The position numbers and the translations under genes were made by a program. Positions 1-9,083 of a DNA stretch of 64,000 nt are shown in pieces. Under the pieces are notes generated by a model. That model had not been told where the DNA came from and did no database searches. It saw only the letters and a program-made list of their open reading frames with translations. The DNA is taken from assembly GCF_000802245.2 (NCBI RefSeq), contig NZ_CP021080.1, forward strand, positions 4,402,001 through 4,466,000. Direction: 5' to 3'. Every line of letters starts with the position of its first letter. Within the stretch, counting starts at the first letter, position 1. The stretch is from Streptomyces pluripotens. GTDB taxonomy: Bacteria; Actinomycetota; Actinomycetes; Streptomycetales; Streptomycetaceae.

Positions 1-549
1 GTGGAGATCAGGGTGCAGGACTACCGGGACGTCGTCGACGGACCCTACGACGCGATCTCCTCCATCGGCATGGCCGAACACGTCGGTGCCGAACCCTACC
101 TGCGGTACGCGAGCGATCTGTACGCCCTGCTGAAACCCGGCGGCCGGCTGCTCAACCACCAGATCGCCCGCCGCCCCCAGCAGGACGAAGCGTCGTACGA
201 GGTCGACCGGTTCATCGACGCCTATGTCTTCCCCGACGGCGAACTCGCCCCGATCGGCACCACCGTCACCCAACTGGAGCGGGCCGGCTTCGAGGTGCGG
301 GACGTGGAGTCCATCCGTGAGCACTACGCCCGCACCCTGCGGTGCTGGGTGACCAACCTGGAGGCCGACTGGGACCGCGCGGTCCGGCTCAGCAGCCCCG
401 GGCGTGCCCGCGTCTGGCGCCTGTACATGGCCGCCAGTGCACTCGCCTTCGAACGCAACCGCATCGGCGTCAACCAGGTCCTGGCGGTCCGCACCCCCGA
501 ATCGGGCGCGTCCGGGCTCCCGCTGCGGACCCGCACCTGGCACGGCTGA
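1..549 (+). CDS. Cyclopropane-fatty-acyl-phospholipid synthase family methyltransferase, C-terminal part
   Basis: This is the last 182 residues of a SAM-dependent methyltransferase of the cyclopropane fatty acid synthase type. These enzymes add a methylene group from SAM across acyl-chain double bonds of membrane phospholipids. The visible SIGMAEHVG motif (residues 21-29 of the fragment) and the following LLKPGGRLL strand are characteristic of the family, which is usually about 400 residues or more. The open frame reaches the window edge, so the GTG at position 1 is probably internal and the SAM-binding N-terminal half lies outside. A strong hairpin follows the stop. The substrate is inferred from the family only. 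Confidence 0.8.
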   Translation: MEIRVQDYRDVVDGPYDAISSIGMAEHVGAEPYLRYASDLYALLKPGGRLLNHQIARRPQQDEASYEVDRFIDAYVFPDGELAPIGTTVTQLERAGFEVRDVESIREHYARTLRCWVTNLEADWDRAVRLSSPGRARVWRLYMAASALAFERNRIGVNQVLAVRTPESGASGLPLRTRTWHG

Positions 550-556
550 CCCACGA

Positions 557-604
557 GGGTTCCCGTTCCCGTTCCGGCGGTGTGCACGGCCGGAACGGGA
601 ACCC
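557..604. terminator. Bidirectional hairpin terminator
   Basis: Perfect 13-bp arms GGGTTCCCGTTCC and GGAACGGGAACCC enclose a 22-nt loop. The hairpin sits between the convergent methyltransferase and ABC permease genes and has no T-run, as is usual in Streptomyces. Confidence 0.8.
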
Positions 605-639
605 TTGCCGCCGGCACGGTTGCCCGGTCCTGCTGTCGG

Positions 640-3168
640 TTACTCGGCCTTGATCGCCGCCAGCATGTTCAGCCGCGTCGCACGCCGGGCCGGCCACAGG
701 GCGGCCAGGATGCCGACCACGCCCGCCAGCAGGAGGAAGACCGCCATTCGGCCCCACGGCAGGACCAGTTCGTACGTCGGCATCTTCGTGCCCAGCAGCT
801 CGCCGGCCGCCCAGCCGAAGAACACGCCCAGACCGATCCCGAGTACGCCGCCGAACAGGGAGATCACCAGGGATTCCAGACGCACCATCCGCCTGACGGC
901 CCTGCGGTCCAGACCGATCGCCCGCAGCATGCCGATCTCCTGGGAACGCTCAAAGACCGACATCGCCAGGGTGTTGATGACCCCGATCACCGCCACGATC
1001 ACTGCCATGGCGAGCAGGCCGTAGACCATGTTCAGAACCTGCGTGAATATCTCCGCGATCTGGTGGGAGATGTCCTTCTTGTCCTGGACCCTGATCGCCG
1101 GATTGGAGCCGAGGGCCTTCTCCAGCCGATCCTTGACCGCGGCCGAAGCGCCGTCCGCCGTCTTGACCATCACCTTCATGTCAGCGGGGTCCTTCAGATG
1201 GGGACTGAGGGTCCGGTTGTCGAGCATGATTCCGTTGACCATCTCGTTGCCCTCGTAGACACCGGCGACCGTCAGCCGCTGCGCCTTGCCGTCCTCGAAG
1301 TGCATGGTGAACTCGGAACCGGCCTGCCAGCCGTGCGAGTCGGCCTGGTCCTTGTCCACGACGACCCGGGTGCCGCCCACCGCGAAGGAACCGTCGTCCA
1401 CCTTCAGATCCGTCAGTTCGGTGATCGCCGAGCCGTCGACGCCGGTCAGGAACTCGGTTTCGCCGTCGATGCGGGACACCGCGTTGCGCATCGGGCTGCT
1501 CGCGGTGACCCCGTCGGTGCCGGCGAGCTTCTTCGCCACGTCGGGTGAGAGGGGACCGCGATTGGCCATCGAGACGACGTAGTCGGCACGGATCGCCGAG
1601 GAGGCCATCTTGTCGATGGACCTCTGCAGGCTGCCCGCCAGCACGGTCATGCCGGTGATCAGGGTCAGGCCGATCATCAGTGCCGAGGCGGTGGCCGCGG
1701 TGCGGCGCGGGTTGCGCACCGAGTTCTGGCGGGCCAGCCTGCCCGAGACACCGAACACGCGCAGCACCGGGGCGGTGGCCGCGATCAGCGGGCGGGACAG
1801 CAGCGGAGTCAGGATGAACACGCCGATGATCAACAGGACGGCACCGAGGCCCATCGGGACCTTGGCGGTATCGGCATCCATCGTCGTGGCCGCCAGGATC
1901 ACGGCGATGCCGGCCGCTGAGAGCAGCGCGCCCAGCGTGTTGCGCAGCACCAGCGACTTGGTGGTGGCCTTGGCGTGCAGACTGCTCATCGCCGCCACCG
2001 GCGGGACCTTCGCTGCCCGGCGGCCGGGCAGCCAGGCGGCCAGCATGGTGATGAGGACGCCGACCGCGAGGGCGGCCACCACGGTGCCCGGGCTGATCAC
2101 CAACGGGCCGTCGGGCAGGGTGGCACCCAGGGCGCCCAGCAACTCGCGCAGGCCCGCGCCGATACCGATGCCGGCGGCCAGTCCTGCCACGCCGGCGACC
2201 GCGCCGACCACGAACGCCTCGATGAGCACCGAACGGGTGACCTGGCGACGGGACGCACCGACCGCCCGCAGTAGGGCCAGTTCCCGGGTGCGCTGGGCGA
2301 CCAGCATGGTGAAGGTGTTGGCGATGATGAACGTACCGACGAACAGCGCGATACCAGCGAACACCAGCAGTATCTGCCGCAGTCCGCTCATCGACGTGGA
2401 GATCATCCGCGCCTGGTCGTCGGCGAGCTGCTTGCCGGTGGTGGTCTCCACCAGGTGGGTCGGCAGGACCTCGTCGAGCTGGGACTTGAGCGCCGACTGG
2501 CTGGTTCCGGTGCGGGCCCGCACGTCGATCTCGTCGTACGTGCCCTTCTTGCCGAACAGGGCCTGCGCGGTCGGTGTGTCGTACAGGACGAGGCTGCCGC
2601 CCGCGGCGACGTTGCCGTCGTCGGTGGTGAAGATGCCGGCGATGCGCGGGGTGAGCACCGGACCGTCGACCGACAGGCGCACGGTGTCGCCGGCCTTGTA
2701 CCCGGCTCGCTCGGCGGTGGCCGAGTCGATCAGCACCTCGTTCTCGCCGTGCGGGGCGTGACCACTGACCAGCGGGTACCGCGAGTCCTTGGCACCCCAG
2801 TAGTTGCCGCCCACAGACTGCCAGTCGCCACCGACCAGATGGCCGTTCTTGTCGGCGACCGCGGTGAAGCCGGTGACGACACCGGTGGCGGAGGCGGCGC
2901 CTGGTACCTTGGCGGCCTCGGCGAGCAGCTTCCGGGGTAGCTCGGGAAGCCGGCCGACCGCGTTGCCCTTGGATTCCTGGTACTTGGGCCGTATGGCGAC
3001 GTCGACATGGTCGAACCCCTTGGCGGAGCTCTTCTGGAAGGCGTCGGAGACGGTGTTGGTGAAGACCAGCGTGCCGGAGACGAACGCCACGCCGAGCATG
3101 ACGGCGAGCACGGTCATCAGCAGCCGGGCCTTGTGCGCGAGGACGTTGCGCAGGGCGGTGCGGAACAT
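640..3168 (-). CDS. ABC transporter permease, MacB/FtsX type
   Basis: An 842-residue inner-membrane permease with duplicated FtsX domains. One transmembrane helix (about 16-38) is followed by a large extracytoplasmic MacB-type domain (about 40-260). The first FtsX unit (about 265-385) carries the family signature QRTRELALLRAVGASRRQV, a middle set of helices follows, and the second unit (about 715-835) carries ERSQEIGMLRAIGLDRRAV. Such proteins use ATP hydrolysis mechanically to expel lipids, lipoproteins or peptides. The ATG overlaps the stop of the upstream ATPase gene by one base (TGATG), indicating translational coupling. The substrate cannot be predicted. Both domains are intact. Confidence 0.93.
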   Translation of the reverse strand: MFRTALRNVLAHKARLLMTVLAVMLGVAFVSGTLVFTNTVSDAFQKSSAKGFDHVDVAIRPKYQESKGNAVGRLPELPRKLLAEAAKVPGAASATGVVTGFTAVADKNGHLVGGDWQSVGGNYWGAKDSRYPLVSGHAPHGENEVLIDSATAERAGYKAGDTVRLSVDGPVLTPRIAGIFTTDDGNVAAGGSLVLYDTPTAQALFGKKGTYDEIDVRARTGTSQSALKSQLDEVLPTHLVETTTGKQLADDQARMISTSMSGLRQILLVFAGIALFVGTFIIANTFTMLVAQRTRELALLRAVGASRRQVTRSVLIEAFVVGAVAGVAGLAAGIGIGAGLRELLGALGATLPDGPLVISPGTVVAALAVGVLITMLAAWLPGRRAAKVPPVAAMSSLHAKATTKSLVLRNTLGALLSAAGIAVILAATTMDADTAKVPMGLGAVLLIIGVFILTPLLSRPLIAATAPVLRVFGVSGRLARQNSVRNPRRTAATASALMIGLTLITGMTVLAGSLQRSIDKMASSAIRADYVVSMANRGPLSPDVAKKLAGTDGVTASSPMRNAVSRIDGETEFLTGVDGSAITELTDLKVDDGSFAVGGTRVVVDKDQADSHGWQAGSEFTMHFEDGKAQRLTVAGVYEGNEMVNGIMLDNRTLSPHLKDPADMKVMVKTADGASAAVKDRLEKALGSNPAIRVQDKKDISHQIAEIFTQVLNMVYGLLAMAVIVAVIGVINTLAMSVFERSQEIGMLRAIGLDRRAVRRMVRLESLVISLFGGVLGIGLGVFFGWAAGELLGTKMPTYELVLPWGRMAVFLLLAGVVGILAALWPARRATRLNMLAAIKAE

Positions 3169-3989
3169 CAGCTGGTACGGCCCTTCCCGTCGAACCCGGC
3201 GGTCTGGTGCGGCACGGTGCCGCTGGTGTTGCCGCTTCCGGGAAGACTGCGCATGAGGTCGAGGACGGAGTCGGCCGTCGGGTGGTGGATCTCGTCCACG
3301 ATCCGGCCGTCCGCGAGGAAGACCACGCGGTCCGCGTACGCCGCGGCCACCGGGTCGTGGGTGACCATGACGACCGTCTGGCCCAGCTCGCGCACGGAGT
3401 TGCGCAGGAAGCCGAGCACCTCGGCGCCGGAGCGTGAGTCGAGGTTGCCGGTCGGCTCGTCACCGAAGATGATCTCCGGCTTGGCGGCGAGGGCACGGGC
3501 GACGGCCACGCGCTGCTGCTGGCCGCCGGAGAGCTGGGAGGGTCGGTGGCTCAGCCGGCTGGACAACCCCACCATCTGGATGACCTGGTCCAGCCACACC
3601 GCGTCCGGCTTCCGCCCGGCTATGTCCATGGGCAGGGTGATGTTCTCCTGCGCGGTCAGCGTCGGCAGCAGGTTGAACGCCTGGAAGATGAAGCCGATCT
3701 TGTCCCGGCGCAACTTGGTGAGCTGCTTGTCCTTCAGGGAGCCCAGCTCGGTGTCACCGATGCGTACGGAACCGGAGGAGAAGGTGTCCAGACCGGCCAC
3801 GCAGTGCATCAGTGTGGACTTGCCGGAGCCAGACGGGCCCATGATCGCGGTGAACTCGGCCTGCCGGAAGTCGACGGAGACCCGGTCCAGGGCGACGACA
3901 CGGGTCTCACCCTGCCCGTAGATCTTCGACAACTCCGAGGCGCGGGCGGCCACGGCGGTCGCCCTGCCGGCGGTGGATGTGGTGGTCAC
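3168..3989 (-). CDS. ABC transporter ATP-binding protein, LolD/MacB type
   Basis: A 273-residue ATPase that partners the permease encoded immediately downstream. Walker A is GPSGSGKST (51-59), the signature is LSGGQ (153-157), Walker B is IIFGDEPTGNLD (173-184), and the H-loop histidine lies in VTHDP. EPTGNLDSRSG is typical of the LolD/MacB/FtsE subclass. I chose the GTG at 3989 because AGGAG lies nine bases upstream; the open frame extends to 4052 without a better site. The two genes form an operon. Confidence 0.92.
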   Translation of the reverse strand: MTTTSTAGRATAVAARASELSKIYGQGETRVVALDRVSVDFRQAEFTAIMGPSGSGKSTLMHCVAGLDTFSSGSVRIGDTELGSLKDKQLTKLRRDKIGFIFQAFNLLPTLTAQENITLPMDIAGRKPDAVWLDQVIQMVGLSSRLSHRPSQLSGGQQQRVAVARALAAKPEIIFGDEPTGNLDSRSGAEVLGFLRNSVRELGQTVVMVTHDPVAAAYADRVVFLADGRIVDEIHHPTADSVLDLMRSLPGSGNTSGTVPHQTAGFDGKGRTS

Positions 3990-4411
3990 GGGACGGTGCT
4001 CCTGTCGGGATGACGTGTGTTCCTGGGGACCTGTCCATCGTCTCGGCGCCACGCGCCCGGACCGTCAGCCGAAGCTCTGGTTCCCGGGGGCGACTCGGGG
4101 CGGACGGAAGGGTGCCGCGTCATACCTGGGAAGGACGACCGACCCCGAGAACCACCCTGTCGCAACACCGTCGAACATTGTCGAACGTGGTCAAGAACAG
4201 GTGGGTCACCCTCGTTCAGACGGTGAAATTCCGTCATTTCGTGTGCGGGCGCACTGACGCCACGCCAGGCTATTGGCAAGTGCGGATGGCCTGTTCCGCG
4301 GGCTGATGCACCCTCAGACCTCAATAAAATAAGACAACATCGGTCCGCGTGCCCGCTGTCCGGGGGATGCGTGCCGATAGGCTCGGAACCTCGAAGCGGA
4401 GCCCATGGCCT
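3990..4411. other. Intergenic region between the ABC operon and bldA
   Basis: About 420 bp with no credible gene; overlapping short frames lack codon bias. It must hold the divergent promoters of the ABC operon and bldA. A possible -10 for bldA is TAGGCT at 4378-4383, about 28 bp before the tRNA, but I see no convincing -35 with it. An AT-rich patch (4321-4340) stands out from the GC-rich surroundings. Confidence 0.6.
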
Positions 4412-4498
4412 GCCCGGATGGTGGAAAGCAGACACGGCGAGCTTAAACCTCGCTGCCCCTTCGCGGGCGTGCCGGTTCAAGTCCGGCTCCGGGCACCA
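4412..4498 (+). tRNA. bldA: tRNA-Leu(UAA), the developmental tRNA BldA
   Basis: An 87-nt class II tRNA with acceptor arms GCCCGGA and TCCGGGC, discriminator A and an encoded CCA (4496-4498). The anticodon stem is GCGAG/CTCGC around the loop CTTAAAC, giving anticodon TAA at 4444-4446. A long variable arm and the T-loop sequence GGTTCAAGTCC complete it. It is the tRNA that reads UUA, the rarest codon in Streptomyces. In this genus bldA is dispensable for growth but needed for aerial mycelium and many antibiotics, because regulatory genes carry TTA codons. The gene is solitary. The identification rests on the anticodon and overall sequence and is very secure. Confidence 0.97.
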
Positions 4499-4735
4499 CC
4501 TCCTACCCCGAGGGGAGCGGTGGAGGCGGGCCCGACGCGTCGTCTCCGGCACTCCGTCAGCAGACGCCGGACCGCCCGGTCACGATTCCCGTGTCTCCCG
4601 CAGGAGCGAGCCCACCCACACACGGGGCATGTGACGCGGCACTAGGGGAAAGATCCTCCCCAGGTATTATGGTCGATCTTTGCCAACCCATTACCCTTGG
4701 GTCGAGACTGCACAGGGTGGTCATGGAGGAGTGAA

Positions 4736-5572
4736 ATGAGGAGCAGCAACCCGGTCCTCGTGCGACGGGGGTTCAGCCGTGGCAACGGCTACGCCGGCTT
4801 CAACACCGCACCGCAGGCCGGGTATGCACAGGGCAACCCCTACGCCCAGAACCCCTACGGCGTACAGGAGGGTGCCCCGCCGCAGGCCGTGGCCACCGCC
4901 GACCGGATGACGATGGACGACGTCATCGTCCGCTCGGCCACGACGCTCGGCACGGCCGTCCTCGGTGCCATTCTCGCCTGGGTGTTGCTGCCCGTCACGG
5001 CCACCAGCTTGTTCCTGGCCTTCGGTTCGGGACTGATCGCGATGGTCCTGGCGCTGGTCCAGAGCTTCAAGCGCACCCCGTCGCCCGCGCTGATCCTCGG
5101 ATACGCCGCGTTCGAGGGTGTCTTCCTCGGCGTCCTCAGCGCGATGTACAACAGCCGGTGGAGTGGTGCCCCCTTCCAGGCGGTGCTCGGCACCATGGCG
5201 GTCTCGGGTGCGACCCTGCTCGTTTACCGCGCCGGCTGGATCCGCGTCACCGCCCGCTACGCTCGCATCGGTCTCGCCATCGGGATGGCCTTCGTGGTGG
5301 TCATGGCGGTCAACCTGATGCTAGTCGCGTTGGGCGTCGCCGAGAACGGCGGTCTGCGCAGCTTCGGCCCGATCGGCGCGCTCGTCGGCATCATCGCGAT
5401 CCTGATTGGCGCCTTCTACCTGACCCTCGACTTCAAGGAGATCGAGGACGGCATCGCCTACGGTGCCCCGCGCAACGAGTCCTGGTTCGCCGCGTTCGGC
5501 CTCACCGTGGCCCTGGTGTGGATCTACATGGAGATGCTGCGCCTGGTGGCGATCTTCAGCAGCAACGACTAG
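4736..5572 (+). CDS. Bax inhibitor-1/YccA family membrane protein
   Basis: A 278-residue polytopic membrane protein. A hydrophilic, Gly/Pro/Tyr/Asn-rich N-terminus (about 1-60) with repeated NPY motifs precedes about seven hydrophobic helices from about residue 70. The conserved C-terminal signature LDFKEIEDGI, placed before the last helix, supports the BI-1/YccA family, whose members act as pH-sensitive ion leak channels or as modulators of membrane proteolysis. The ATG at 4736 is preceded by GGAGGAG. It appears monocistronic; 4499-4735 between bldA and this gene shows no other gene. The physiological role in Streptomyces is unknown. Confidence 0.9.
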   Translation: MRSSNPVLVRRGFSRGNGYAGFNTAPQAGYAQGNPYAQNPYGVQEGAPPQAVATADRMTMDDVIVRSATTLGTAVLGAILAWVLLPVTATSLFLAFGSGLIAMVLALVQSFKRTPSPALILGYAAFEGVFLGVLSAMYNSRWSGAPFQAVLGTMAVSGATLLVYRAGWIRVTARYARIGLAIGMAFVVVMAVNLMLVALGVAENGGLRSFGPIGALVGIIAILIGAFYLTLDFKEIEDGIAYGAPRNESWFAAFGLTVALVWIYMEMLRLVAIFSSND

Positions 5573-5705
5573 GGGATTTCGGACGTCCTGTGCGGCGCCT
5601 TTGAGACACCTCCTGGCGCCCCTGGCCATGGCCCGCTGACGTCGTGCCGTGACAAGGGCCCCGGTGCCACGGCTTGGGTTCAAGCGGGCGTCGCAACACC
5701 ACCTG

Positions 5706-5798
5706 ATTTTTGGTGGTGAGTAGATCACGCAGACGCTCGACTGGGGTATACCAGTCGAGCGTCTTGCGCGGGCGGCCGTTGAGTTCCTGGGCGGCCCG
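5706..5798 (-). pseudogene. Remnant of the C-terminus of an IS30-family transposase
   Basis: The minus-strand translation reads RAAQELNGRPRKTLDWYTP and then VERLRDLLTTKNQ, closely matching the usual end of IS30-type transposases (ALNxRPRKTLGWxTPAE). Only about 30 residues are recognisable. No DDE core, start codon or terminal inverted repeats are visible, so this is a decayed fragment rather than a gene. The rest of the 5573-5943 intergenic stretch holds nothing else I recognise. The family assignment is from the motif; the extent is approximate. Confidence 0.65.
5732..5763. repeat. Perfect 13-bp inverted repeat inside the IS30 remnant
   Basis: GACGCTCGACTGG and CCAGTCGAGCGTC flank the 6-nt loop GGTATA. 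The hairpin overlaps the transposase codons for TLDWYTPVERL, where related transposases more often have GW. It could serve as a terminator after the Bax-inhibitor gene or for the minus-strand gene at 5944. A weaker repeat, CACCACC/GGTGGTG, lies at 5697-5718. Confidence 0.75.
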
Positions 5799-5943
5799 GG
5801 GCCCTTCAGTGTCCGGCGCGCGTCGGCACCGCCGGGTCCACACGTCACCGGACCGGCGCGCCACCGACGGGAGCCGGTGGCCAGGGATCTCATCGGACCA
5901 ACGACCGGCCGGGGTGTGTCATCGACCTTCCGGATGGTGGCGG

Positions 5944-6174
5944 TCAGAGCAGCTTCCGGGCTGCTCTCCTCAGGTCGTACTCGTGCACGATCGCCTTGGC
6001 GTGGCCGTAGGCCAGGTCGTACTCGTGCCGGAGCCAGCTGACCTTCTCCTCGAAACGGAAGAGTGCAGGGCCTTCTTCGACGGCGCGCAGCCAGTCGGAG
6101 ACTTCACGGCCGGTGCACTGGGGAATGCGGGCGAGCAGGTTGCGGTGGGTCTCCTCGGAGAAGAGCTGGGACAT
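5944..6174 (-). CDS. DUF4287-like small protein
   Basis: A 76-residue, probably cytoplasmic protein. The sequence has the DUF4287 pattern: a LLARIPQCTGREVSDWL helix followed by VSWLRHEYDLAYGHAKAIV. The family often occurs alone or fused to DUF5655; its function is unknown. The ATG at 6174 has GGAGG five bases upstream. It is divergent from the gene at 6274, with a 99-bp shared promoter region. Longer upstream frame extensions are composed of antisense sequence and were not used. Confidence 0.8.
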   Translation of the reverse strand: MSQLFSEETHRNLLARIPQCTGREVSDWLRAVEEGPALFRFEEKVSWLRHEYDLAYGHAKAIVHEYDLRRAARKLL

Positions 6175-6273
6175 CGGCGCCTCCGAATGCGCAGGGGATG
6201 TAGGCCGGTCCTTCACGTCACGGTGCCTGAGCGTTCGTGTATTGGCAACAGTGCGGCGCGTTACGCTCGGCGC

Positions 6274-6585
6274 GTGGTTGATACGACGCCCTTGACCAAA
6301 GCAGTGGATCACTTCGCCGACCGGCTGCGGGCGGCACCGCAGAGCCGCCTGCAGCGAGGCGCGGCGGCGGAGGCGCTGGCGCTGGCCCGGGAGTTGGCCC
6401 GGTGGGTGCAGGCCGTCGAGGAGCCGGGAACCGAGCCCCGGGAGATGCCGGACGCGGGGATGTTCGCGGCCGCCGACCAGATCCTCGTGGCCGCGCATGA
6501 CCTGGCACTGGTGCTGCGCAGTGAGGAACAGGTCGCCGACGCCGTGCGGTTGGTGGAGGAGGCACGGGGGCGGGCGGGCGTCTGA
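6274..6585 (+). CDS. Hypothetical protein, helical, 103 residues
   Basis: I do not recognise the family. The protein starts at GTG 6274 (V-V-D-T-T-P-L-T-K) and is almost entirely predicted alpha-helix, rich in Ala, Leu, Arg and Glu, with no membrane segment or cysteine. TACGCT (6262-6267) ends six bases before the GTG, so the transcript is probably leaderless. Similar Ala/Arg/Glu-rich helical proteins of about 100 residues are common in Streptomyces. Codon bias supports it being real. Confidence 0.65.
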   Translation: MVDTTPLTKAVDHFADRLRAAPQSRLQRGAAAEALALARELARWVQAVEEPGTEPREMPDAGMFAAADQILVAAHDLALVLRSEEQVADAVRLVEEARGRAGV

Positions 6586-6667
6586 AGCGGCTGCCGCCGG
6601 CGAGGGCGCCGGACGGCGCCGCACTCCCCGCTCGCGGTGGGCCGAGGCGGAGGAACGGTGCGGGCTG

Positions 6668-7465
6668 TCAGAGCGACGCGATGACCCTGTCGGCCAGGAT
6701 GTAGACGGTGTCCTCGCCGCACGCGAACGTGAGGGTGTAGGCGCCGGATATCCCCGATCCGCCCAGGAGGTACGGCGCCTCGTCCGCCTCCAGGGCCGCC
6801 GCAAGGCGTTGCGCCGTCTCCCGGTGACCCGGCGTCATGCACAGGGTCGTGCCGTCGGCGAAGACGTAGACGTCGAGGGTCCCGAGCGGTCCCGGGCGGA
6901 CGTCGGAGAGTTCGACCTGCTCGGCGGCCAGCTGCTCCAGCGTGGTCACCGTGCGCTCGTGGTCGTTCACGGTCGGCGACTGCACCGGCACGAAGTCGGG
7001 ATGCGAGGGGTGGCGGCGGCGGGCCGCGGTCAGCTCGGGGGATTCCCCAGTGCTTTCGTCAGCGTCGGCGGCCGGCTCGGACACCGGTTCCAGGCCCGCG
7101 AAGTCGGCCTGGCGAGGCAGGAACAGTTCGGTGTCGGGCAGGCCGAGCAGGGAGGGCGCGTCAGCCGCCTCACGTGTCTCCTGTGCGGCCCAGAAGGCGC
7201 GCGCTTCGGCCAGCTCCCGCTCCCGTTCTTCGGCGAGCGCCTCAACCACGGCCGCGCGTATCTCCTCGGCGTCGGCCGTGGTGCGGGCGTGCGGCAGGAG
7301 CGCGCGCATGGCTGCGGCGTGGCTCTCGGCGTCCCCGGCGAGCTGCGTGTGCAGTTCCGCGATCTGGCGGCGCAGCTTCAGGACGGTGCGCAGGACGGCA
7401 ACGCCCACGGCGCCCGTGGCGACCGTGGTGAGCAGCAGGGCGATCGGCATAGCGCTCACTGACAT
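6668..7465 (-). CDS. Membrane-anchored hypothetical protein with coiled coil
   Basis: A 265-residue protein of unrecognised family. An N-terminal hydrophobic helix (about 6-24) without a cleavage motif is followed by a probable coiled coil (about 27-95, alternating Glu, Ala and Arg). A Pro/Asp/Glu-rich linker (about 100-160) leads to a compact C-terminal domain (about 165-265) with DVYVFADGTTLCMTPGH and a terminal DTVYILADRVIASL. The arrangement suggests a tail facing the cytoplasm, anchored by the first helix. The start ATG could be either Met1 or Met6. The function is unknown. Confidence 0.75.
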   Translation of the reverse strand: MSVSAMPIALLLTTVATGAVGVAVLRTVLKLRRQIAELHTQLAGDAESHAAAMRALLPHARTTADAEEIRAAVVEALAEERERELAEARAFWAAQETREAADAPSLLGLPDTELFLPRQADFAGLEPVSEPAADADESTGESPELTAARRRHPSHPDFVPVQSPTVNDHERTVTTLEQLAAEQVELSDVRPGPLGTLDVYVFADGTTLCMTPGHRETAQRLAAALEADEAPYLLGGSGISGAYTLTFACGEDTVYILADRVIASL

Positions 7466-7656
7466 ACTCCCGGTTCAAAGTCGACCCCCGACTTCCTACA
7501 TCAGCTTGAAGGGCGGACTAACCAGCTGTCAGTGCGTAACGTCACGAAACGGGCGGGGCTTGGGTCGTGATGTTTCGAGTGCAATGGCTCTGACCTGCGC
7601 AGATACCTCTGGTGAGGGAGATAGGTCACATCCTGGGGGAGATTGGATTACGGAAA

Positions 7657-7691
7657 GGCCCGGACCCCCGGAGTTTCCAGGGGTCCGGGCC
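7657..7691. terminator. Hairpin terminator ahead of the thiolase stop
   Basis: Perfect 12-bp arms GGCCCGGACCCC and GGGGTCCGGGCC enclose an 11-nt loop. It lies 41 bp beyond the stop of the minus-strand thiolase gene. The rest of 7466-7732 contains only the promoter region of the gene at 7465. Confidence 0.8.
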
Positions 7692-7732
7692 GCCGGCTGA
7701 CGCAACGTACCTGTCGCGCTACGGACGGTGGG

Positions 7733-8953
7733 TCAGCTGAGGCGCTCGATGACCATCGCCATGCCCTGACCGCCACCGACGCACATCGTCTCCAGCCCGA
7801 ACTGCTTGTCGTGCCACTGCAGCGAGTTGATGAGCGTGCCGGTGATCCGGGCCCCGGTCATGCCGAAGGGGTGGCCGACGGCGATGGCGCCGCCGTTGAC
7901 GTTCAGCTTGTCGAGGTCGATGCCGAGATCCCGGTAGGAGGGGATCACCTGGGCGGCGAAGGCCTCGTTGATCTCGACCAGGTCGATGTCGTCGATGGTC
8001 AGGCCGGCGCGGCGGAGGGCCTGTTGGGAGGCCTCGACCGGGCCGAGGCCCATGATCTCCGGGGAGAGGCCGGAGACGCCGGTGGACACGATCCGCGCCA
8101 GCGGGGTCAGGCCCAGTTCGCGGGCCTTGCTGTCGGACATGATGACCAGCGCGGCGGCACCGTCGTTGAGCGGGCAGCAGTTGCCGGCGGTGACCAGGCC
8201 GTCGGGGCGGAAGACCGGCTTGAGGCCCTGGACGCCCTCCAGGGTGACCCCGGCGCGCGGGCCGTCGTCCTTGCTGACCACCGTGCCGTCCGGGAGTGAC
8301 ACCGGTGTGATCTCGCGTGCCCAGAAGCCGTTCTTGATGGCCTCTTCGGCGAGGTTTTGCGAGCGGACCCCGAACTCGTCCATCTCCTGGCGGGTGATGC
8401 CCTTGGCGCGGGCGAGGTTCTCCGCGGTCTGGCCCATCGCGATGTACGGGTCGGGCACCAGGCCGTCCTCGCGCGGATCGTGCCAGGTGGAGCCTTCGGA
8501 CCCGGCGACGGCGGCGGTGCGGGCCTCGGCCTCGGCGAAGAGCGGGTTGTGCGTGTCGGGTAGGCCGTCGGAGCTGCCCTTGGCGAAGCGGGAGACCGTC
8601 TCGACGCCGGCCGAGATGAAGACGTCGCCCTCGCCGGCCTTGATGGCGTGCAGCGCCATGCGGGAGGTCTGCAGGGAGGAGGAGCAGTAGCGGGTGATGG
8701 TGCAGCCCGGCAGATGGTCCATGCCCATCTGCACGGCGACGATCCGACCCAGGTTGTGGCCCTGTTCGCCGCCCGGCAGACCGCAGCCGAGCATCAGGTC
8801 GTCGATCTCCTTGGGGTCCAACTCGGGGATCTTGTCCAGTGCGGCCCGGATGATCGTGGCGGTCAGGTCGTCGGGGCGCAGGTCCTTCAGGGAGCCCTTG
8901 ACGGCGCGGCCGATGGGGGAGCGGGCGGTCGAGACGATGACGGCTTCGGGCAT
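7733..8953 (-). CDS. Acetyl-CoA C-acetyltransferase (thiolase)
   Basis: A 406-residue thiolase that condenses two acetyl-CoA or cleaves 3-ketoacyl-CoA. The nucleophile is Cys90 in [10 protein letters not shown], and the catalytic His lies in [16 protein letters not shown]. The second Cys lies in [12 protein letters not shown] near the C-terminus. All catalytic blocks are intact and the length is normal. The ATG at 8953 is preceded by GGAG at short spacing. The gene stands alone, with a TetR-type palindrome upstream suggesting control by a fatty-acid-responsive repressor. Degradative (FadA) and biosynthetic roles cannot be separated from sequence alone. Confidence 0.93.
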   Translation of the reverse strand: MPEAVIVSTARSPIGRAVKGSLKDLRPDDLTATIIRAALDKIPELDPKEIDDLMLGCGLPGGEQGHNLGRIVAVQMGMDHLPGCTITRYCSSSLQTSRMALHAIKAGEGDVFISAGVETVSRFAKGSSDGLPDTHNPLFAEAEARTAAVAGSEGSTWHDPREDGLVPDPYIAMGQTAENLARAKGITRQEMDEFGVRSQNLAEEAIKNGFWAREITPVSLPDGTVVSKDDGPRAGVTLEGVQGLKPVFRPDGLVTAGNCCPLNDGAAALVIMSDSKARELGLTPLARIVSTGVSGLSPEIMGLGPVEASQQALRRAGLTIDDIDLVEINEAFAAQVIPSYRDLGIDLDKLNVNGGAIAVGHPFGMTGARITGTLINSLQWHDKQFGLETMCVGGGQGMAMVIERLS

Positions 8954-9083
8954 CACGGCTCCATTCGGAAAGGGGTGGTGCGTAGCGCTTCGCCGGGGTG
9001 GCGGTAGGGCAGGGCCGGTTGGGAAGTTACCGGTACGTATGGCCCAGGTCACCGGTGGGGCGGTGTGACACTGGCCGCAATTT

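Noticed and set aside
1181..3496. Very long frame antisense or out of frame to the ABC genes
   Set aside because: High GC makes long shadow frames; the translated protein is Arg/Pro-rich and has no recognisable domain.
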